A stretch of 64,000 nucleotides of DNA from Zoogloea oryzae (GCF_030161255.1 NZ_BSPX01000006.1:1-64000); one strand, 5' to 3'; numbered from the stretch's first letter, positions 42,849 through 52,358 are shown. The notes: generated from the letters alone by a model not told the origin. A program made the numbers and translations.

Positions 42849-45023
42849 ATGAGCACGAAGCCTGTCACCGCCCCGACACCGATGAATGATGGCGAAAGCA
42901 CCAACACATCCCTCAACGCACATATCGACGACATCATTGCGGTTCGCCTGAGCCGTCGCGGGGTGCTCAAAGGCGGAATCGCAGCGACCACGTCTGCGCT
43001 CTTTGGCAGCCTTGGCCTCAGCGCGTGCGGCGGCAGCAGCTCCACGTCGGGCGACTCCACACTCAGTCTCGGCTTCGAGGCGGTCGCCAAGAACAAGAAC
43101 GACGTGGTCACGATACCGGCCGGCTACGAGGTCAGCATCCTCCATGCCCTTGGCGATCCCTTGACCGCTACCGATGCTGATTGGGCCAACAATGGCTCCG
43201 AGACGGCCGACTCCTACAACCGTCGTATCGGTGACGGCCACGACGGTATGCACTACTTTGGTCTGTCGGATGCGGGCGCCTATCAGGCCGACCGCTCGGA
43301 TCGTGGTCTGCTGTGCGTGAACCACGAATACGTCGTCGGCCCCTTCGTGCTTCACCCGAGCGGCCGCACTGCCGGCGCCAATCGCACCGCCTCCGAGGTG
43401 GACAAGGAGATCAACGCCCACGGCGTGAGCGTCTGCGAGATTCGGCGCGGCAACAGCGGCAGCGCCATGACTGTCGTCAGGACTTCGACCTACAACCGCC
43501 GCATCACGTCGGCCACGCCGATGAACTTCGGCGGCGCGGCGCGGGCCTCCAGCCTGCTGAAGACCAAATACTCGGCCGACGGTACCGCCACCCGTGGCAC
43601 CAACAACAACTGCGCCAACGGCTACACCCCTTGGGGAACCTATCTCACCTGCGAAGAGAACTTCACCAACGTCATCAGCCGCGCCACCGGCGACAATGCC
43701 AGCCGCAGCGCCAAGGAAATCACCGGCCTCAACCGCTACGGCATGACCCAGGGGCGCAAGAGCCCGTACTTCTGGGAAACTGCCGGCACGGACGACCTGT
43801 ACGTCCGCTGGAGCGCCTCGGTGACCGGCGCCACCGCCGCCGACGACTATCGGAACGTCTTCAACACCTTCGGCTGGGTTGTGGAAATTGATCCGTTCAA
43901 CCCGACCTCCACCCCCGTCAAGCATACGGCCCTGGGCCGTTTCGCCCACGAAGGCTGCTGGCCGTGCAACGCAGTGGCGGGCAAGCCTGTCGTCTTCTAC
44001 ATGGGTGACGACTCCCGTAACGAGTACATCTACAAGTTCGTCTCGAAGGCCCTGTGGGACACCGCCGACGTGGGCAAGGGCATGACGGCCGGCGCCAAAT
44101 ACATGGACGAAGGCACCCTCTACGTCGCCCGCTTCAATGCCGACGGCACTGGCAACTGGATCGAACTCACCTACGGCAAGAACGGTCTGGACGCCAGCAA
44201 TGCAACCTACGCCTTCGCCGATCAGGCAGACGTGCTGGTCCATGCGCGTCTGGCGGGTGACTCGGTTGGTGCCACCAAGATGGATCGTCCCGAGTGGGGC
44301 GCCGTCAATCCGGTCAATGGCGAGGTCTACATGACCCTCACCAACAACAGCAACCGGGTTGCCCCCACCGCCACACCCAGCGGTAGCCAGCTCAAGCCGG
44401 ACACCGCGAACCCCCGTTACTACGAGGATCTGAAGAGCGGCACGACCTCCCAGAAGGGCAACCCCAACGGCCACATCATCCGTTGGCGCGAAGCCGGGAA
44501 CGACCCCGCTGCAACCACCTTCGCCTGGGACATCTACCTGTTCGGCGCTGAAGCAGCAGCTGCAGCCGACGTGAACCTCTCCGGCCTCACCGACATCAAC
44601 GACTTCTCCAGCCCGGACGGCCTGTGGTTCGACCGCAACGGCATGCTGTGGATTCAAACCGATGATGGCGCCTACACTGACGTCACCAACTGCATGATGT
44701 TGGCGGCGATCCCCGGCAAGGTTGGCGATGGCACTGCGGCGGTCGCTGCCGGTGGCACGGCCACCATCAAGGGCGCCAACGCCACCAGTGCAACGCTCCG
44801 CCGCTTCCTGGTCGGCCCGAAGGAGTGCGAGATCACCGGCATCGCGATGACTCCGGACCGCAAGACGATGTTTGTCAACGTTCAGCACCCCGGCGAGGAC
44901 GGTAGCCTCGCCGCCCCCACCAGTGCCTGGCCCTCGAGCCAGACCGACGCAAGCTCGACCCGCCGCCCTCGCTCCGCGACCATTGTGATCACGCGTACTA
45001 ATGGTGGTGAGATCGCGGTCTGA
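42849..45023 (+). CDS. phoX: PhoX-family alkaline phosphatase, Tat-exported
   Basis: 724 residues (DUF839/PhoX). The N-terminus has a twin-arginine signal (LSRRGVLKGG at about 34-43, then a hydrophobic AATTSALFGSLGLSACGG), so the folded protein is exported. PhoX enzymes are Ca/Fe-dependent phosphomonoesterases; family segments GDGHDGMHYFGL, LLCVNHEY, PWGTYLTCEENF, FAHEGCWPCNA, FYMGDDSRNEYIYKFVS and DNLWF-type SPDGLWFDRNGML are visible. The C of LSAC could also form a lipobox-like site. It is followed by a strong terminator. Phosphate regulation likely by family, not shown by sequence. Confidence 0.9.
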   Translation: MSTKPVTAPTPMNDGESTNTSLNAHIDDIIAVRLSRRGVLKGGIAATTSALFGSLGLSACGGSSSTSGDSTLSLGFEAVAKNKNDVVTIPAGYEVSILHALGDPLTATDADWANNGSETADSYNRRIGDGHDGMHYFGLSDAGAYQADRSDRGLLCVNHEYVVGPFVLHPSGRTAGANRTASEVDKEINAHGVSVCEIRRGNSGSAMTVVRTSTYNRRITSATPMNFGGAARASSLLKTKYSADGTATRGTNNNCANGYTPWGTYLTCEENFTNVISRATGDNASRSAKEITGLNRYGMTQGRKSPYFWETAGTDDLYVRWSASVTGATAADDYRNVFNTFGWVVEIDPFNPTSTPVKHTALGRFAHEGCWPCNAVAGKPVVFYMGDDSRNEYIYKFVSKALWDTADVGKGMTAGAKYMDEGTLYVARFNADGTGNWIELTYGKNGLDASNATYAFADQADVLVHARLAGDSVGATKMDRPEWGAVNPVNGEVYMTLTNNSNRVAPTATPSGSQLKPDTANPRYYEDLKSGTTSQKGNPNGHIIRWREAGNDPAATTFAWDIYLFGAEAAAAADVNLSGLTDINDFSSPDGLWFDRNGMLWIQTDDGAYTDVTNCMMLAAIPGKVGDGTAAVAAGGTATIKGANATSATLRRFLVGPKECEITGIAMTPDRKTMFVNVQHPGEDGSLAAPTSAWPSSQTDASSTRRPRSATIVITRTNGGEIAV

Positions 45024-45073
45024 GGTGTTCAGCACGCAACACTGATCCACAACTCAGCACGCACCACCCTCAA

Positions 45074-45101
45074 CCTCCTGCTCCGGCAGGAGGTTTTTTT
45101 T
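45074..45101 (+). terminator. Terminator after phoX
   Basis: Perfect stem CCTCCTGC / GCAGGAGG, loop TCCG, followed by eight T residues. Confidence 0.93.
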
Positions 45102-45181
45102 GGCCGGCGACAATCTCCCGTCCCGGCACGCTGTTGATCCGGGCCACCCCGCGATCTCCCGCCACTTGCAGCTCGCGGCCC

Positions 45182-45219
45182 AAAAAAAATGCTTGCCGAC
45201 CAATCAGGTCGACAAGCAT
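45182..45219 (-). terminator. Terminator after ppiD
   Basis: Minus strand ATGCTTGTCGACC / GGTCGGCAAGCAT 13-bp stem (one G-T pair), 5-base loop, then seven or more T residues. Confidence 0.92.
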
Positions 45220-45281
45220 CGTGTGTCGTCATGGGCAACGCCTGTTACTGGACGCTCAGCAGACCAGCAGCAGGTGGTGAA

Positions 45282-47189
45282 TCAGCGCTCCTTCGCAGCC
45301 TCCAGCGCCTCGGCGTTGACCTTCACGTTGTAGCGCTTGCGCAGCATCATCATGTAGGCACCGAAATCCTGCTCCGCCATCACGCGGGCGTACTGCTGCT
45401 TGATGGCGGCCAGGCGCGGATCATCCTGGCTGGGCGCGGCCGGACGGCTCACCTTTTCGATGCGGAACAGGGAGTAACCCGCGTTCGGCAGCTTCACGCC
45501 GACGTAGCTGGGCAGCTTGTCGCTCGGGGCGCGGTACACCGCCTGCATGATCTCCGGAGGCACACCCTGCATCGTCCGCTGGACGGTACGCGCCGGGCTC
45601 CACTGGAGCTCGACCGATTCGCCTTTGGTCAGTTGGGCGAGCTTGGCTTCGCCATCCTTCTCGGCGAGTTTGACCGCTTCGTCGATCTCCAGGCCCTTCT
45701 CGATCGCGGGCTTCACTTCCTCAAAGGCGCGCAGCGACGCCGCCTTGAACTCGGCCACCCGGGCGGCAACCAGCATGCCGTTGCCCACGTCCACCGCGTT
45801 GGTGTTGCGCTTGTTCTTCACCGCGTCGTCAGAGAACAGCTCGCCCAGCAGCTTCTCGTTGTCGAACGGTGCCGCAGCCTTGCCATTACGGGCAACCCAG
45901 TCGGTCGTCTTGACCGCCAGCTTGAACTTGTCTGCCGCCGGCTTGAGGCTGTCCGCCTGCTCATAAACGGTGTTGCTGAAACCTTCTACCAGCTCGGCAA
46001 ACTTCTTGGCAGCCTCGGTGCGCTTGAGTTCGGCAGCGATCTCGCCCTTCACTTCGTCAAACGCGCGCACCTTCTCGGCCTTCACGCCGGTGAGCTTGAT
46101 GATGTGAAAACCGAAGTCAGACTGCACGACACCCGAGACTTCACCTTCCTTCGACATCCCGAAGACCGCATCCTCGAAGGGCTTCACCATCGATCCGCGG
46201 GCAAAGAAGCCGAGATCCCCGCCCTTCTCCGCCGAGCCCGGATCCTGCGAGTTCTCTTTGGCCAGCTTTTCGAACTCAGCCGGATTGGCCTTGATCTGCT
46301 TGAGCAGGCCTTCCGCCTTCTCCCGGGCGGCCTTGGCCACATCCGCCGCCGCGCCCTTGTCGGCCTGGATCAAGATGTGGCTGGCACGGCGCTCGCCCCC
46401 CTGGCGGAACTTGTCCTGGTGGGCATCGTATTCCTTGCGGATGTCGGCGTCGGTGATCGCCAGCTGATCGGCTACCGCGTCACGGCTCAGCACGATGTAC
46501 TCGGCGCGCAGCTGGGCCGGCACCTCGAACTGCTTGCGGTTGGCGTCGTAGTACTTCTGCGCGGCGTCATCGGCGAGCTTCACGGCCGAAACGTACTGCG
46601 GCGCGGCGAAGCGGCTCTCGCTGACCACGCGCTCTTCAAGCTGAACTGCAAACACCTGCTCGGTGGAAGCCCGGGGCACCATCACGCCCTCGGCCACCGC
46701 GCCCAGCACCTGCTGCAATACCAGATCGTGACGCAGGCGCGATTCGAAGACGGCCTGGGTCATGCCCTGCGCCTTGAGCATCGCCTCGTAGCGCGGCAGC
46801 GAGAAATGCCCGTTCTCCTGGAAAGCGGGAATGCCGGCGATGGTGCTGCGCACGCGCTCATCCGAAACACGCAAACGCATCTTCGCGGCGTCGAGTGCAA
46901 GCAGGCGCTGATTGACCAGATTGTCGAGAACCGCCCGCTTTGCTTCCGGCGTTTCCATCATGGCGGGGTTGAAGTTCGCGCCGAGCGCACCGCGCATCCG
47001 CTCCTGCTGTTCGCGCTGCGCCTGCTGGAACTCGGCCGGTGTGATCGCCACCCCGCCGACAGATGCCAGTTCGCCACCCTGCCCCGCGTTTTTCACATAG
47101 GAATCAACGCCCCAGAAAGCAAACGGAAGCGTGATCAGTAAGAGGAACACCTGAACAATTTTCTTGTTGTTGCGTACGGCGTCAAACAT
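45282..47189 (-). CDS. ppiD: Peptidyl-prolyl isomerase/chaperone PpiD
   Basis: 635 residues. A single N-terminal membrane anchor (IVQVFLLLITLPFAFWGV) tethers a periplasmic SurA-like chaperone with a parvulin domain (about 265-360: RRASHILIQADKG, GFFARGSMVKPFEDAVF, SDFGFHIIKLTG). It assists folding of exported and outer-membrane proteins at the Sec exit. The start is ATG 47189 (MFDAVRNNKK); longer reading frames lack support. Located downstream of the two tRNAs and hupB, a conserved betaproteobacterial order. Confidence 0.93.
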   Translation of the reverse strand: MFDAVRNNKKIVQVFLLLITLPFAFWGVDSYVKNAGQGGELASVGGVAITPAEFQQAQREQQERMRGALGANFNPAMMETPEAKRAVLDNLVNQRLLALDAAKMRLRVSDERVRSTIAGIPAFQENGHFSLPRYEAMLKAQGMTQAVFESRLRHDLVLQQVLGAVAEGVMVPRASTEQVFAVQLEERVVSESRFAAPQYVSAVKLADDAAQKYYDANRKQFEVPAQLRAEYIVLSRDAVADQLAITDADIRKEYDAHQDKFRQGGERRASHILIQADKGAAADVAKAAREKAEGLLKQIKANPAEFEKLAKENSQDPGSAEKGGDLGFFARGSMVKPFEDAVFGMSKEGEVSGVVQSDFGFHIIKLTGVKAEKVRAFDEVKGEIAAELKRTEAAKKFAELVEGFSNTVYEQADSLKPAADKFKLAVKTTDWVARNGKAAAPFDNEKLLGELFSDDAVKNKRNTNAVDVGNGMLVAARVAEFKAASLRAFEEVKPAIEKGLEIDEAVKLAEKDGEAKLAQLTKGESVELQWSPARTVQRTMQGVPPEIMQAVYRAPSDKLPSYVGVKLPNAGYSLFRIEKVSRPAAPSQDDPRLAAIKQQYARVMAEQDFGAYMMMLRKRYNVKVNAEALEAAKER

Positions 47190-47253
47190 GCTGAATCCTC
47201 GGAGGCTGCTGACAATGCGGGAGTTACGCGAAGAAGCGACTTGAAATCGAAAC

Positions 47254-47281
47254 GAAAAAAGCCACACACGTGGCTTTTTTC
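47254..47281 (-). terminator. Terminator downstream of the tRNA pair
   Basis: AAAAAAGCCAC (47255-47265) / GTGGCTTTTTT (47270-47280), loop ACAC, symmetrical T-runs. Ends the tRNA transcript before ppiD. Confidence 0.88.
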
Positions 47282-47311
47282 GTTCATCACGCCCTGCGGC
47301 AGTGACAAATA

Positions 47312-47388
47312 TGGCGGAGTGGACGGGACTCGAACCCGCGACCCCCGGCGTGACAGGCCGGTATTCTAACCAACTGAACTACCACTCC
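47312..47388 (-). tRNA. tRNA-Asp (GTC)
   Basis: 77 bases including encoded CCA. Acceptor GGAGTGG / CCACTCC, D-arm with AGTTCAGTTGGTTAGA, anticodon GTC in CCTGTCACG, T-arm GGGTTCGAGTCCC. Anticodon GTC reads Asp codons. Confidence 0.97.
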
Positions 47389-47415
47389 AAATCAGGGCTG
47401 GCCATCCGGGTTGGA

Positions 47416-47491
47416 TGGTGGGTGCTGACGGGGTCGAACCGCCGACATTCGCCTTGTAAGGGCGACGCTCTACCAACTGAGCTAAGCACCC
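47416..47491 (-). tRNA. tRNA-Val (TAC)
   Basis: 76 bases with encoded CCA. Acceptor GGGTGCT / AGCACCC, D-arm TAGCTCAGTTGGTAGAGC, anticodon TAC in CTTACAA, T-arm CGGTTCGACCCCG. 27 bases upstream of tRNA-Asp, probably one transcript with hupB. Confidence 0.97.
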
Positions 47492-47528
47492 GCTCAATCG
47501 CTGCAAAGCCAGCGAAAGCAACAGCCCA

Positions 47529-47801
47529 TCAGTTTAGCGCATCCTTCAGTGCTTTGCCAGGCCTAAATTTCGGGATCTTGGCAGACTTGATCTTGATGCT
47601 CGCGCCCGTGCGGGGATTCCGGCCGGTGCGGGCTGCCCGCTTGCCTACGTGGAAAGTACCGAACCCGACAAGGGTTACACTTCCGCCCTTCTTGAGTGCC
47701 TGCTTGACTGCGGCAATCGTGGCATCCAGCGCCCGGCCTGCCGTTGCCTTCGGAATATCTGCGCTTTCAGCAATCTGATCAATCAATTCGGATTTGTTCA
47801 C
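47529..47801 (-). CDS. hupB: DNA-binding protein HU-beta
   Basis: 90-residue nucleoid protein that bends and compacts DNA. The start is GTG 47801 (read MNKSELIDQIAESADIP), preceded by GAGGGGGC; this gives exactly the HU length. Conserved GGSVTLVGFGTFHVGKRAARTGRNPRTG (residues 46-73, quoted here only as GFGTFHVGKR and GRNPRTG) and C-terminal FRPGKALKDALN. In many betaproteobacteria lon precedes hupB; here rpsT lies upstream instead. Confidence 0.95.
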   Translation of the reverse strand: MNKSELIDQIAESADIPKATAGRALDATIAAVKQALKKGGSVTLVGFGTFHVGKRAARTGRNPRTGASIKIKSAKIPKFRPGKALKDALN

Positions 47802-48007
47802 ATCAGCCCCCTCGTTATACAATTTAACAAACAGGAAACTCCGACATCGAATGCTGGCGAGATATTCGGCTCTCGCACGAGCGCCCAAGTTGTGGCAGTT
47901 ATATAACGCGCGAAAAATCGCGGTGTCAAGGGACAAACCTACTCTAATGCGTCATTTGACGTCGGACTCGATGCAAACACGGGCTTTGATTTAATCAGGC
48001 GCACAAA

Positions 48008-48042
48008 AACAAAAAGGACCGCATATGCGGTCCTTTTTGTTT
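48008..48042. terminator. Terminator after rpsT
   Basis: AAAAAGGACCGCA / TGCGGTCCTTTTT, almost loop-free long stem centred at 48024-48025, T-runs both ways. Confidence 0.9.
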
Positions 48043-48083
48043 TGCCAGACCGTCGCACCTAGCGACAGCGGGCTCACGCGAAC

Positions 48084-48362
48084 TTAAGCAGCAGCAACTG
48101 CGCCCATCCCCTTGATGGCGGCGGACAGGCGGCTCTTGTGGCGAGCGGCCTTGTTCTTGTGAATGATCTTCTTGTCAGCGATGCTGTCGATCGTGCGCTG
48201 GGAAGCGACGAAAACTTGCTGAGCAACTTGCTTGTCACCGCCGAGGACCGCCTTGCGGACAGCCTTGATGGCAGTGCGCAGACGCGAACGCAGGCTCATG
48301 TTGAGGGCGCGGGCCTTGACAGCTTGACGGGCGCGCTTACGGGCTTGTGCCGAATTGGCCAT
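48084..48362 (-). CDS. rpsT: 30S ribosomal protein S20
   Basis: 92-residue basic protein binding 16S rRNA early in small-subunit assembly. MANSAQARKRARQAVKAR start and IIHKNKAARHKSRLSAAIK end are diagnostic. Monocistronic with its own terminator. Confidence 0.97.
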   Translation of the reverse strand: MANSAQARKRARQAVKARALNMSLRSRLRTAIKAVRKAVLGGDKQVAQQVFVASQRTIDSIADKKIIHKNKAARHKSRLSAAIKGMGAVAAA

Positions 48363-48460
48363 CTTTTAGTAATCCTGAAAGAAATGCAGTAAAGCCATGG
48401 ATTGTATGGGAAACCCCGATGACTTGACAAGCATTTTGCTTGCTATTTGTACAACTTTCT

Positions 48461-48494
48461 TGAAACAACAAGGCCCCGCCTTGCGGCAGGGCCT
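48461..48494 (-). terminator. Terminator after thiolase gene
   Basis: Minus strand AGGCCCTGCC / GGCGGGGCCT (one mismatch), loop GCAA, followed by TTGTTGTTTC. Weaker T-run than the others. Confidence 0.7.
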
Positions 48495-48517
48495 CGAGGG
48501 CTACTATTCCGAAGCGT

Positions 48518-49702
48518 TCAGACGCGTTCGAAGATGGTCGCGATACCCTGACCACCGCCGATACACATCGTCACCAGCGCGTAACGGCCGCCGGTGCGCT
48601 GCAGTTCGTAGAGCGCCTTGGTGGCGATGAAGGCACCGGAACAGCCGACCGGGTGACCGAGGGCGATCGCGCCGCCGTTCGGGTTGGTCTTGGCCGGATC
48701 CAGACCAAGAACTTTGGTCACGGCCAGCGCCTGCGCGGCAAAGGCTTCGTTGGACTCGATGACATCCATCTGATCAAGGGTCAGGCCAGCCTTCTTGAGC
48801 GCAAGGCGGGTCGCCGGGATCGGACCTTCGCCCATGATGTCGTTCGGCACGCCGGCAACAGCGTAGGAAACGAGGCGAGCCATCGGCTTGTAGCCAGCGT
48901 TGGCAGCGGCAGCGGCATCGGCCAGCACGAAGAAGGCGGCGCCATCGTTGATGCCGGAAGCGTTACCAGCGGTGACGGTGCCATCCTTCTTGAAGGCGGG
49001 CTTCATCTTGGCCAGCGATTCCATGGTTGTGCCACGCTTCAGGTGCTCATCGGTGTCGAACACCACTTCGCCCTTGCGGGTCTGCTTGACGATGGGGACG
49101 ATCTGGGACTTGAAGCGGCCTTCGTCGATGGCAGCAGCAGCGCGACGCTGGGATTCAACGGCAAACGCATCCTGCTCTTCGCGGGAGATGTTGTGCTTGG
49201 TCGCCAGGTTTTCAGCGGTGATGCCCATGTGGCCAACGCCGAACGGGTCGGTCAGCACGGCAACCATGGAGTCGATGGCCTTGGTGTCACCCATGCGGGC
49301 GCCGGAGCGCAGCGCGGGCAGCATGTAGGCGGCCTTGGACATGACTTCGACGCCGCCGCCGATACCGAAATCGGCATCACCCAGCAGGATGTTCTGAGCG
49401 GTGGTCACGATGCCCTGGAGGCCGGAGGCACACAGGCGGCTGACCTGCATGGCAACTGAATCCATCGACAGCCCGGCCTGGATGGAGGCAACACGGGAAG
49501 CGTAGGCGTAACGGGAGTCGGTGGGCATGGTGGTGCCCACGGTGACGTAGTTGATCAGCTGGGGATCAACGGCGGAGCGGGCAACCGCTTCCTTCATCAC
49601 GATGCCGGCCAGTTCGCTGGTATCGAAATCAGCGAGCGCGCCACCGAAGGCACCGATGGCAGAACGGACAGCGCTCAGAACCACAACTTCACGATTAGCC
49701 AT
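48518..49702 (-). CDS. bktB: Acetyl-CoA C-acyltransferase, BktB-like beta-ketothiolase
   Basis: 394 residues. Condenses or cleaves beta-ketoacyl-CoA. Nucleophile Cys in SRLCASGLQG, active-site NEAFAAQALAVTK, GHPVGCSGA and second Cys in TMCIGGGQG. Overall pattern (YAYASRVASIQ, DPFGVGHMGITAENLA) resembles Ralstonia BktB more than PhaA. It could supply 3-ketoacyl-CoA for PHA synthesis or degrade beta-ketoadipyl-type or fatty acyl substrates. The start is ATG 49702 with GAGAGGAGG upstream. Confidence 0.88.
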   Translation of the reverse strand: MANREVVVLSAVRSAIGAFGGALADFDTSELAGIVMKEAVARSAVDPQLINYVTVGTTMPTDSRYAYASRVASIQAGLSMDSVAMQVSRLCASGLQGIVTTAQNILLGDADFGIGGGVEVMSKAAYMLPALRSGARMGDTKAIDSMVAVLTDPFGVGHMGITAENLATKHNISREEQDAFAVESQRRAAAAIDEGRFKSQIVPIVKQTRKGEVVFDTDEHLKRGTTMESLAKMKPAFKKDGTVTAGNASGINDGAAFFVLADAAAAANAGYKPMARLVSYAVAGVPNDIMGEGPIPATRLALKKAGLTLDQMDVIESNEAFAAQALAVTKVLGLDPAKTNPNGGAIALGHPVGCSGAFIATKALYELQRTGGRYALVTMCIGGGQGIATIFERV

Positions 49703-49733
49703 ATTTATTCCTCCTCTCAATTACTACGGGAAA

Positions 49734-50660
49734 TTACCAACCCATCCTTGCCACGCTCAGCAGTGCCAGTACAAGAAACACCAGCACAAGCGTTCTCCAG
49801 ACCAAGCCGATAGTGCTTTGCATGAAATCGGCGTCCGCATCATCGCCGATTCCCATTTCAGGACGTTCAACTACTTCGCCGGATTCGAAGATCGGCATGC
49901 CGAGGCGGACGCCAAGCGCCCCTCCCCCGCTGGAAAGCAGTATACCGGAAGCCTTGTCCTTCCATTGACTGGCCTGCGCACGCCAGCAATAGACGCCGTC
50001 CTCGAAGTCGCCGACGATCGAGAACGCCGCCGCCGAAAGGCGCACGGGCAGCCAGTCCAGGGCCGCGCAGGCCTTGCGGGAGAACTCACCGAAGTCGCCG
50101 AAATCAAGCCCGCCGCTGCGACAGCCCCACTCCTGATCGAAGAAGCGTGCAAGGCGATAGAGCAAGGCGCCGCTCGGGCCGGGTAGGAGAATGAACCAGA
50201 AGATCACGCCGAAGACATTGCGGTGAGAGGCGATCAACGCCTCTTCGATGGCCAGCCGGGCAACTTCGCTGGAGCTGGATTCGTCGTGGGAGCGGCCGCG
50301 CCACTCGCTGATCAGCTGCCGCGCACGGGGCAGCTCGCCCATCCGCAGCGCCAGCTGGATGTCGGTGAAGTAGTGGCTGACGTGCCGGAAGCCCATCGTC
50401 AGGTAGAGCACGACCACATTGAAGGCCAGCGCCAGGACGAAGTGGATGTTCCAGAGCAGGAAGTAGACCAGCGCCGAAGCGAAACAGACGGACAGGATCG
50501 CGACCCACCACGCCACGGCGCCGTGGCGGGCTTCGCCGTCATTGAAACGGTCTTCAAGAAAACGCGCAAAAGCCTTGAGGGGCGCCTGGACGAAACGCTC
50601 GACGGAGAGCGGACGAAGTTGCTCGATGAGCAGGGCGACGATCAGCGAAAACAGGGTCAT
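49734..50660 (-). CDS. CobD/CbiB-family membrane protein
   Basis: 308 residues with about four to five membrane helices (TLFSLIVALLIEQLRPL, WWVAILSVCFASALVYFLL, VIFWFILLPGPSGALLYRLAR, and a C-terminal LVLVFLVLALLSVA). The AmpE/CobD/CbiB-like core GPSGALLYRLARFFD is recognisable. In betaproteobacteria this protein is often found outside cobalamin clusters, and no cobalamin gene is nearby, so cobinamide synthesis is doubtful. Function unknown. Confidence 0.75.
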   Translation of the reverse strand: MTLFSLIVALLIEQLRPLSVERFVQAPLKAFARFLEDRFNDGEARHGAVAWWVAILSVCFASALVYFLLWNIHFVLALAFNVVVLYLTMGFRHVSHYFTDIQLALRMGELPRARQLISEWRGRSHDESSSSEVARLAIEEALIASHRNVFGVIFWFILLPGPSGALLYRLARFFDQEWGCRSGGLDFGDFGEFSRKACAALDWLPVRLSAAAFSIVGDFEDGVYCWRAQASQWKDKASGILLSSGGGALGVRLGMPIFESGEVVERPEMGIGDDADADFMQSTIGLVWRTLVLVFLVLALLSVARMGW

Positions 50661-50753
50661 GCGGCGGGGGGCTTTTTGAAAGCCCTCGAAGTTCAGGCCT
50701 ATTGGGGGTTGCTCAAGATACCACCAAACGCACCCAACACAAATGCCGTTCGC

Positions 50754-51356
50754 TCAACGGTGGAAGAATCGATACAGGCTGACGATCATCCCGGCCGTCG
50801 CACCCCAGATGAAGTAATCGCCATAGGGCATGGCGTAGTACTCGCGCAGCTTGCCGCGCACCTCAACCCGATGCAGTTGGTGATTGGCTTCGTCAAGGAG
50901 AAAGGACAGCGGCACCTCGAACACCTCGGCCACCTCGAAGGCATCGGGCGAAAGCTCGAAGGGCGGCGTGACCAGCCCGACCACCGGCGTCACGTCGAAG
51001 CCGGTGCCGGTCCGGTACTGGGGCAGACAGCCGAGCAGCTCCACGTGGTGCCGCGCGAGGCTGATCTCCTCCTCCGTCTCGCGCAGGGCGGTTTCGATGG
51101 GCGAGGTGTCCTGGGCTTCGACACGCCCACCGGGAAAGCTCACCTGACCGGGATGATGGTGCAGATGATCGGTGCGACGGGTGAGGAGCAGCGTGGGTTC
51201 CGGCTCGCGGAGCACGATGGGCACCAGCACTGCAGCCGGGCGCAACGGGCCGGTCGGGATCCCCTCCTCCACCGGCGAATCGAATCCCTTGTCGTCGGCA
51301 AAGCGGTGACGCAGCCAGTCGGCAGAAAATCGCGGGGGGGATTTCAGACCACTCAT
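50754..51356 (-). CDS. Nudix CoA pyrophosphatase family protein
   Basis: 200 residues. Nudix box spans GGRVEAQDTSPIETALRETE plus EEI (G-x5-E-x7-REUxEExGU), after VSFPGGR. The preceding RTDHLHHHPGQVSFPGG is typical of the NudL/CoA pyrophosphatase group that hydrolyses CoA to phosphopantetheine and 3',5'-ADP. Followed closely by the aspartic-protease gene upstream on the same strand (12-base gap). Confidence 0.85.
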   Translation of the reverse strand: MSGLKSPPRFSADWLRHRFADDKGFDSPVEEGIPTGPLRPAAVLVPIVLREPEPTLLLTRRTDHLHHHPGQVSFPGGRVEAQDTSPIETALRETEEEISLARHHVELLGCLPQYRTGTGFDVTPVVGLVTPPFELSPDAFEVAEVFEVPLSFLLDEANHQLHRVEVRGKLREYYAMPYGDYFIWGATAGMIVSLYRFFHR

Positions 51357-51368
51357 GAGTTCAGACCA

Positions 51369-52046
51369 TCAGTAACGCTGACGCAACTGGAGCGCGGGGC
51401 CATCCCGCCGCATCTCCATGCGATTGAGAAAACTCATGCCGAGGAGCGCAAACGGCAGCTCGCCCGAATGCACGACGCCATCCACATTGCGCAGGGTCAC
51501 GTCCCCCACGCGTACCGTATCCAGCACGACCCGCCAGGCCCGCGCGGTGCCGTTGGCGGTCTGCATCAGCGCGGGCTCACCCTTGGTGAAATCAATCCCG
51601 GCCTTGAGGGCATCACTGCGCCCGAGAGAGACGAAAGTCGCGCCGGTATCCACGATGAAGCGGACCTGGGCGCCGTTGATCGAACCCGTCGTATGAAACT
51701 GGCCGCCGCTGTCGGCCTGGATGACCACGCTCGGTGCACGCCCCCCGGTGCCAGCGCCGCTGACATGCACCGCCCGCTGACCGATCACCAGCCGATGCCG
51801 GCCGCCGTCGAATTCGAGCGTCGCGCCGTCGGAATCGACGCTGATGACCCGCACGCCGTCGGGCGAACGCGTGCCCACACCAACCGATCTGGGCGCACCG
51901 CCATTCACGACGATCAGCGCCTTGCCCGGAAAGACGCCCGCAAGCGCCACGTCCGTCGCAGCGGCCGGCAGGCTCGCCACCGCCGCAACGAAGGCGCACA
52001 GCAGAGGCGGCGGGCGGAGCTTCGTTAGCGAAAGAGATTCGATCAT
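51369..52046 (-). CDS. Retropepsin-like aspartic protease, exported
   Basis: 225 residues from ATG 52046. Signal peptide (hydrophobic PPPLLCAFVAAVASLPAAA). C-terminal clan AA aspartic protease domain with catalytic DTGATFVSLGR and flap-region sequence, ending LLGMSFLNRMEMRRDG, the usual TIGR02281-type pattern. One DTG per chain, so it should act as a dimer in the periplasm. Substrates unknown. Confidence 0.83.
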   Translation of the reverse strand: MIESLSLTKLRPPPLLCAFVAAVASLPAAATDVALAGVFPGKALIVVNGGAPRSVGVGTRSPDGVRVISVDSDGATLEFDGGRHRLVIGQRAVHVSGAGTGGRAPSVVIQADSGGQFHTTGSINGAQVRFIVDTGATFVSLGRSDALKAGIDFTKGEPALMQTANGTARAWRVVLDTVRVGDVTLRNVDGVVHSGELPFALLGMSFLNRMEMRRDGPALQLRQRY

Positions 52047-52116
52047 TTGACGATCATCACAAAAACAGATGGCAGACGCACGACCAAATCGAACCACCCT
52101 TCCCTTTTCACGGGCC

Positions 52117-52149
52117 GACAAAAAAGAAACCAGCCCGGAGGCTGGTTTC
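52117..52149 (-). terminator. Terminator after the yajQ–yjfB side
   Basis: Minus strand GAAACCAGCC / GGCTGGTTTC perfect 10-bp stem, loop TCCG, then six T residues. Confidence 0.92.
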
Positions 52150-52169
52150 AATTATGCCGCGAGAACGTT

Positions 52170-52358
52170 TCACGCGTAGGTGTTGATGCGCCCGCCGATG
52201 GTTGCCGTCGGGTCCGGCGCGGCGACCGGCTCAGGCAGCGTCGCAATCAACTGGGCCGCATTGGCCTGCTGCAGATCAAGCTGCTTGCGCAGCATGACCA
52301 GCGACACGGTGTCCTGCGGCTGAACCTGCGAGGTCGTGGCGACCGAAGCGATGTTCAT
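52170..52358 (-). CDS. yjfB: YjfB-family small protein (putative motility protein)
   Basis: 62 residues. Family pattern MNIASVATTSQVQPQ, then VSLVMLRKQLDLQQANAAQL. Members are small cytoplasmic proteins found near flagellar or other genes; function unknown. It sits 9 bases after yajQ on the same strand and ends at a terminator. Confidence 0.72.
   Translation of the reverse strand: MNIASVATTSQVQPQDTVSLVMLRKQLDLQQANAAQLIATLPEPVAAPDPTATIGGRINTYA

Noticed and set aside
49734..50660. Cobalamin biosynthesis role for the CobD/CbiB-like gene
   Set aside because: No other cobalamin genes nearby, and this family in betaproteobacteria is often outside such clusters.
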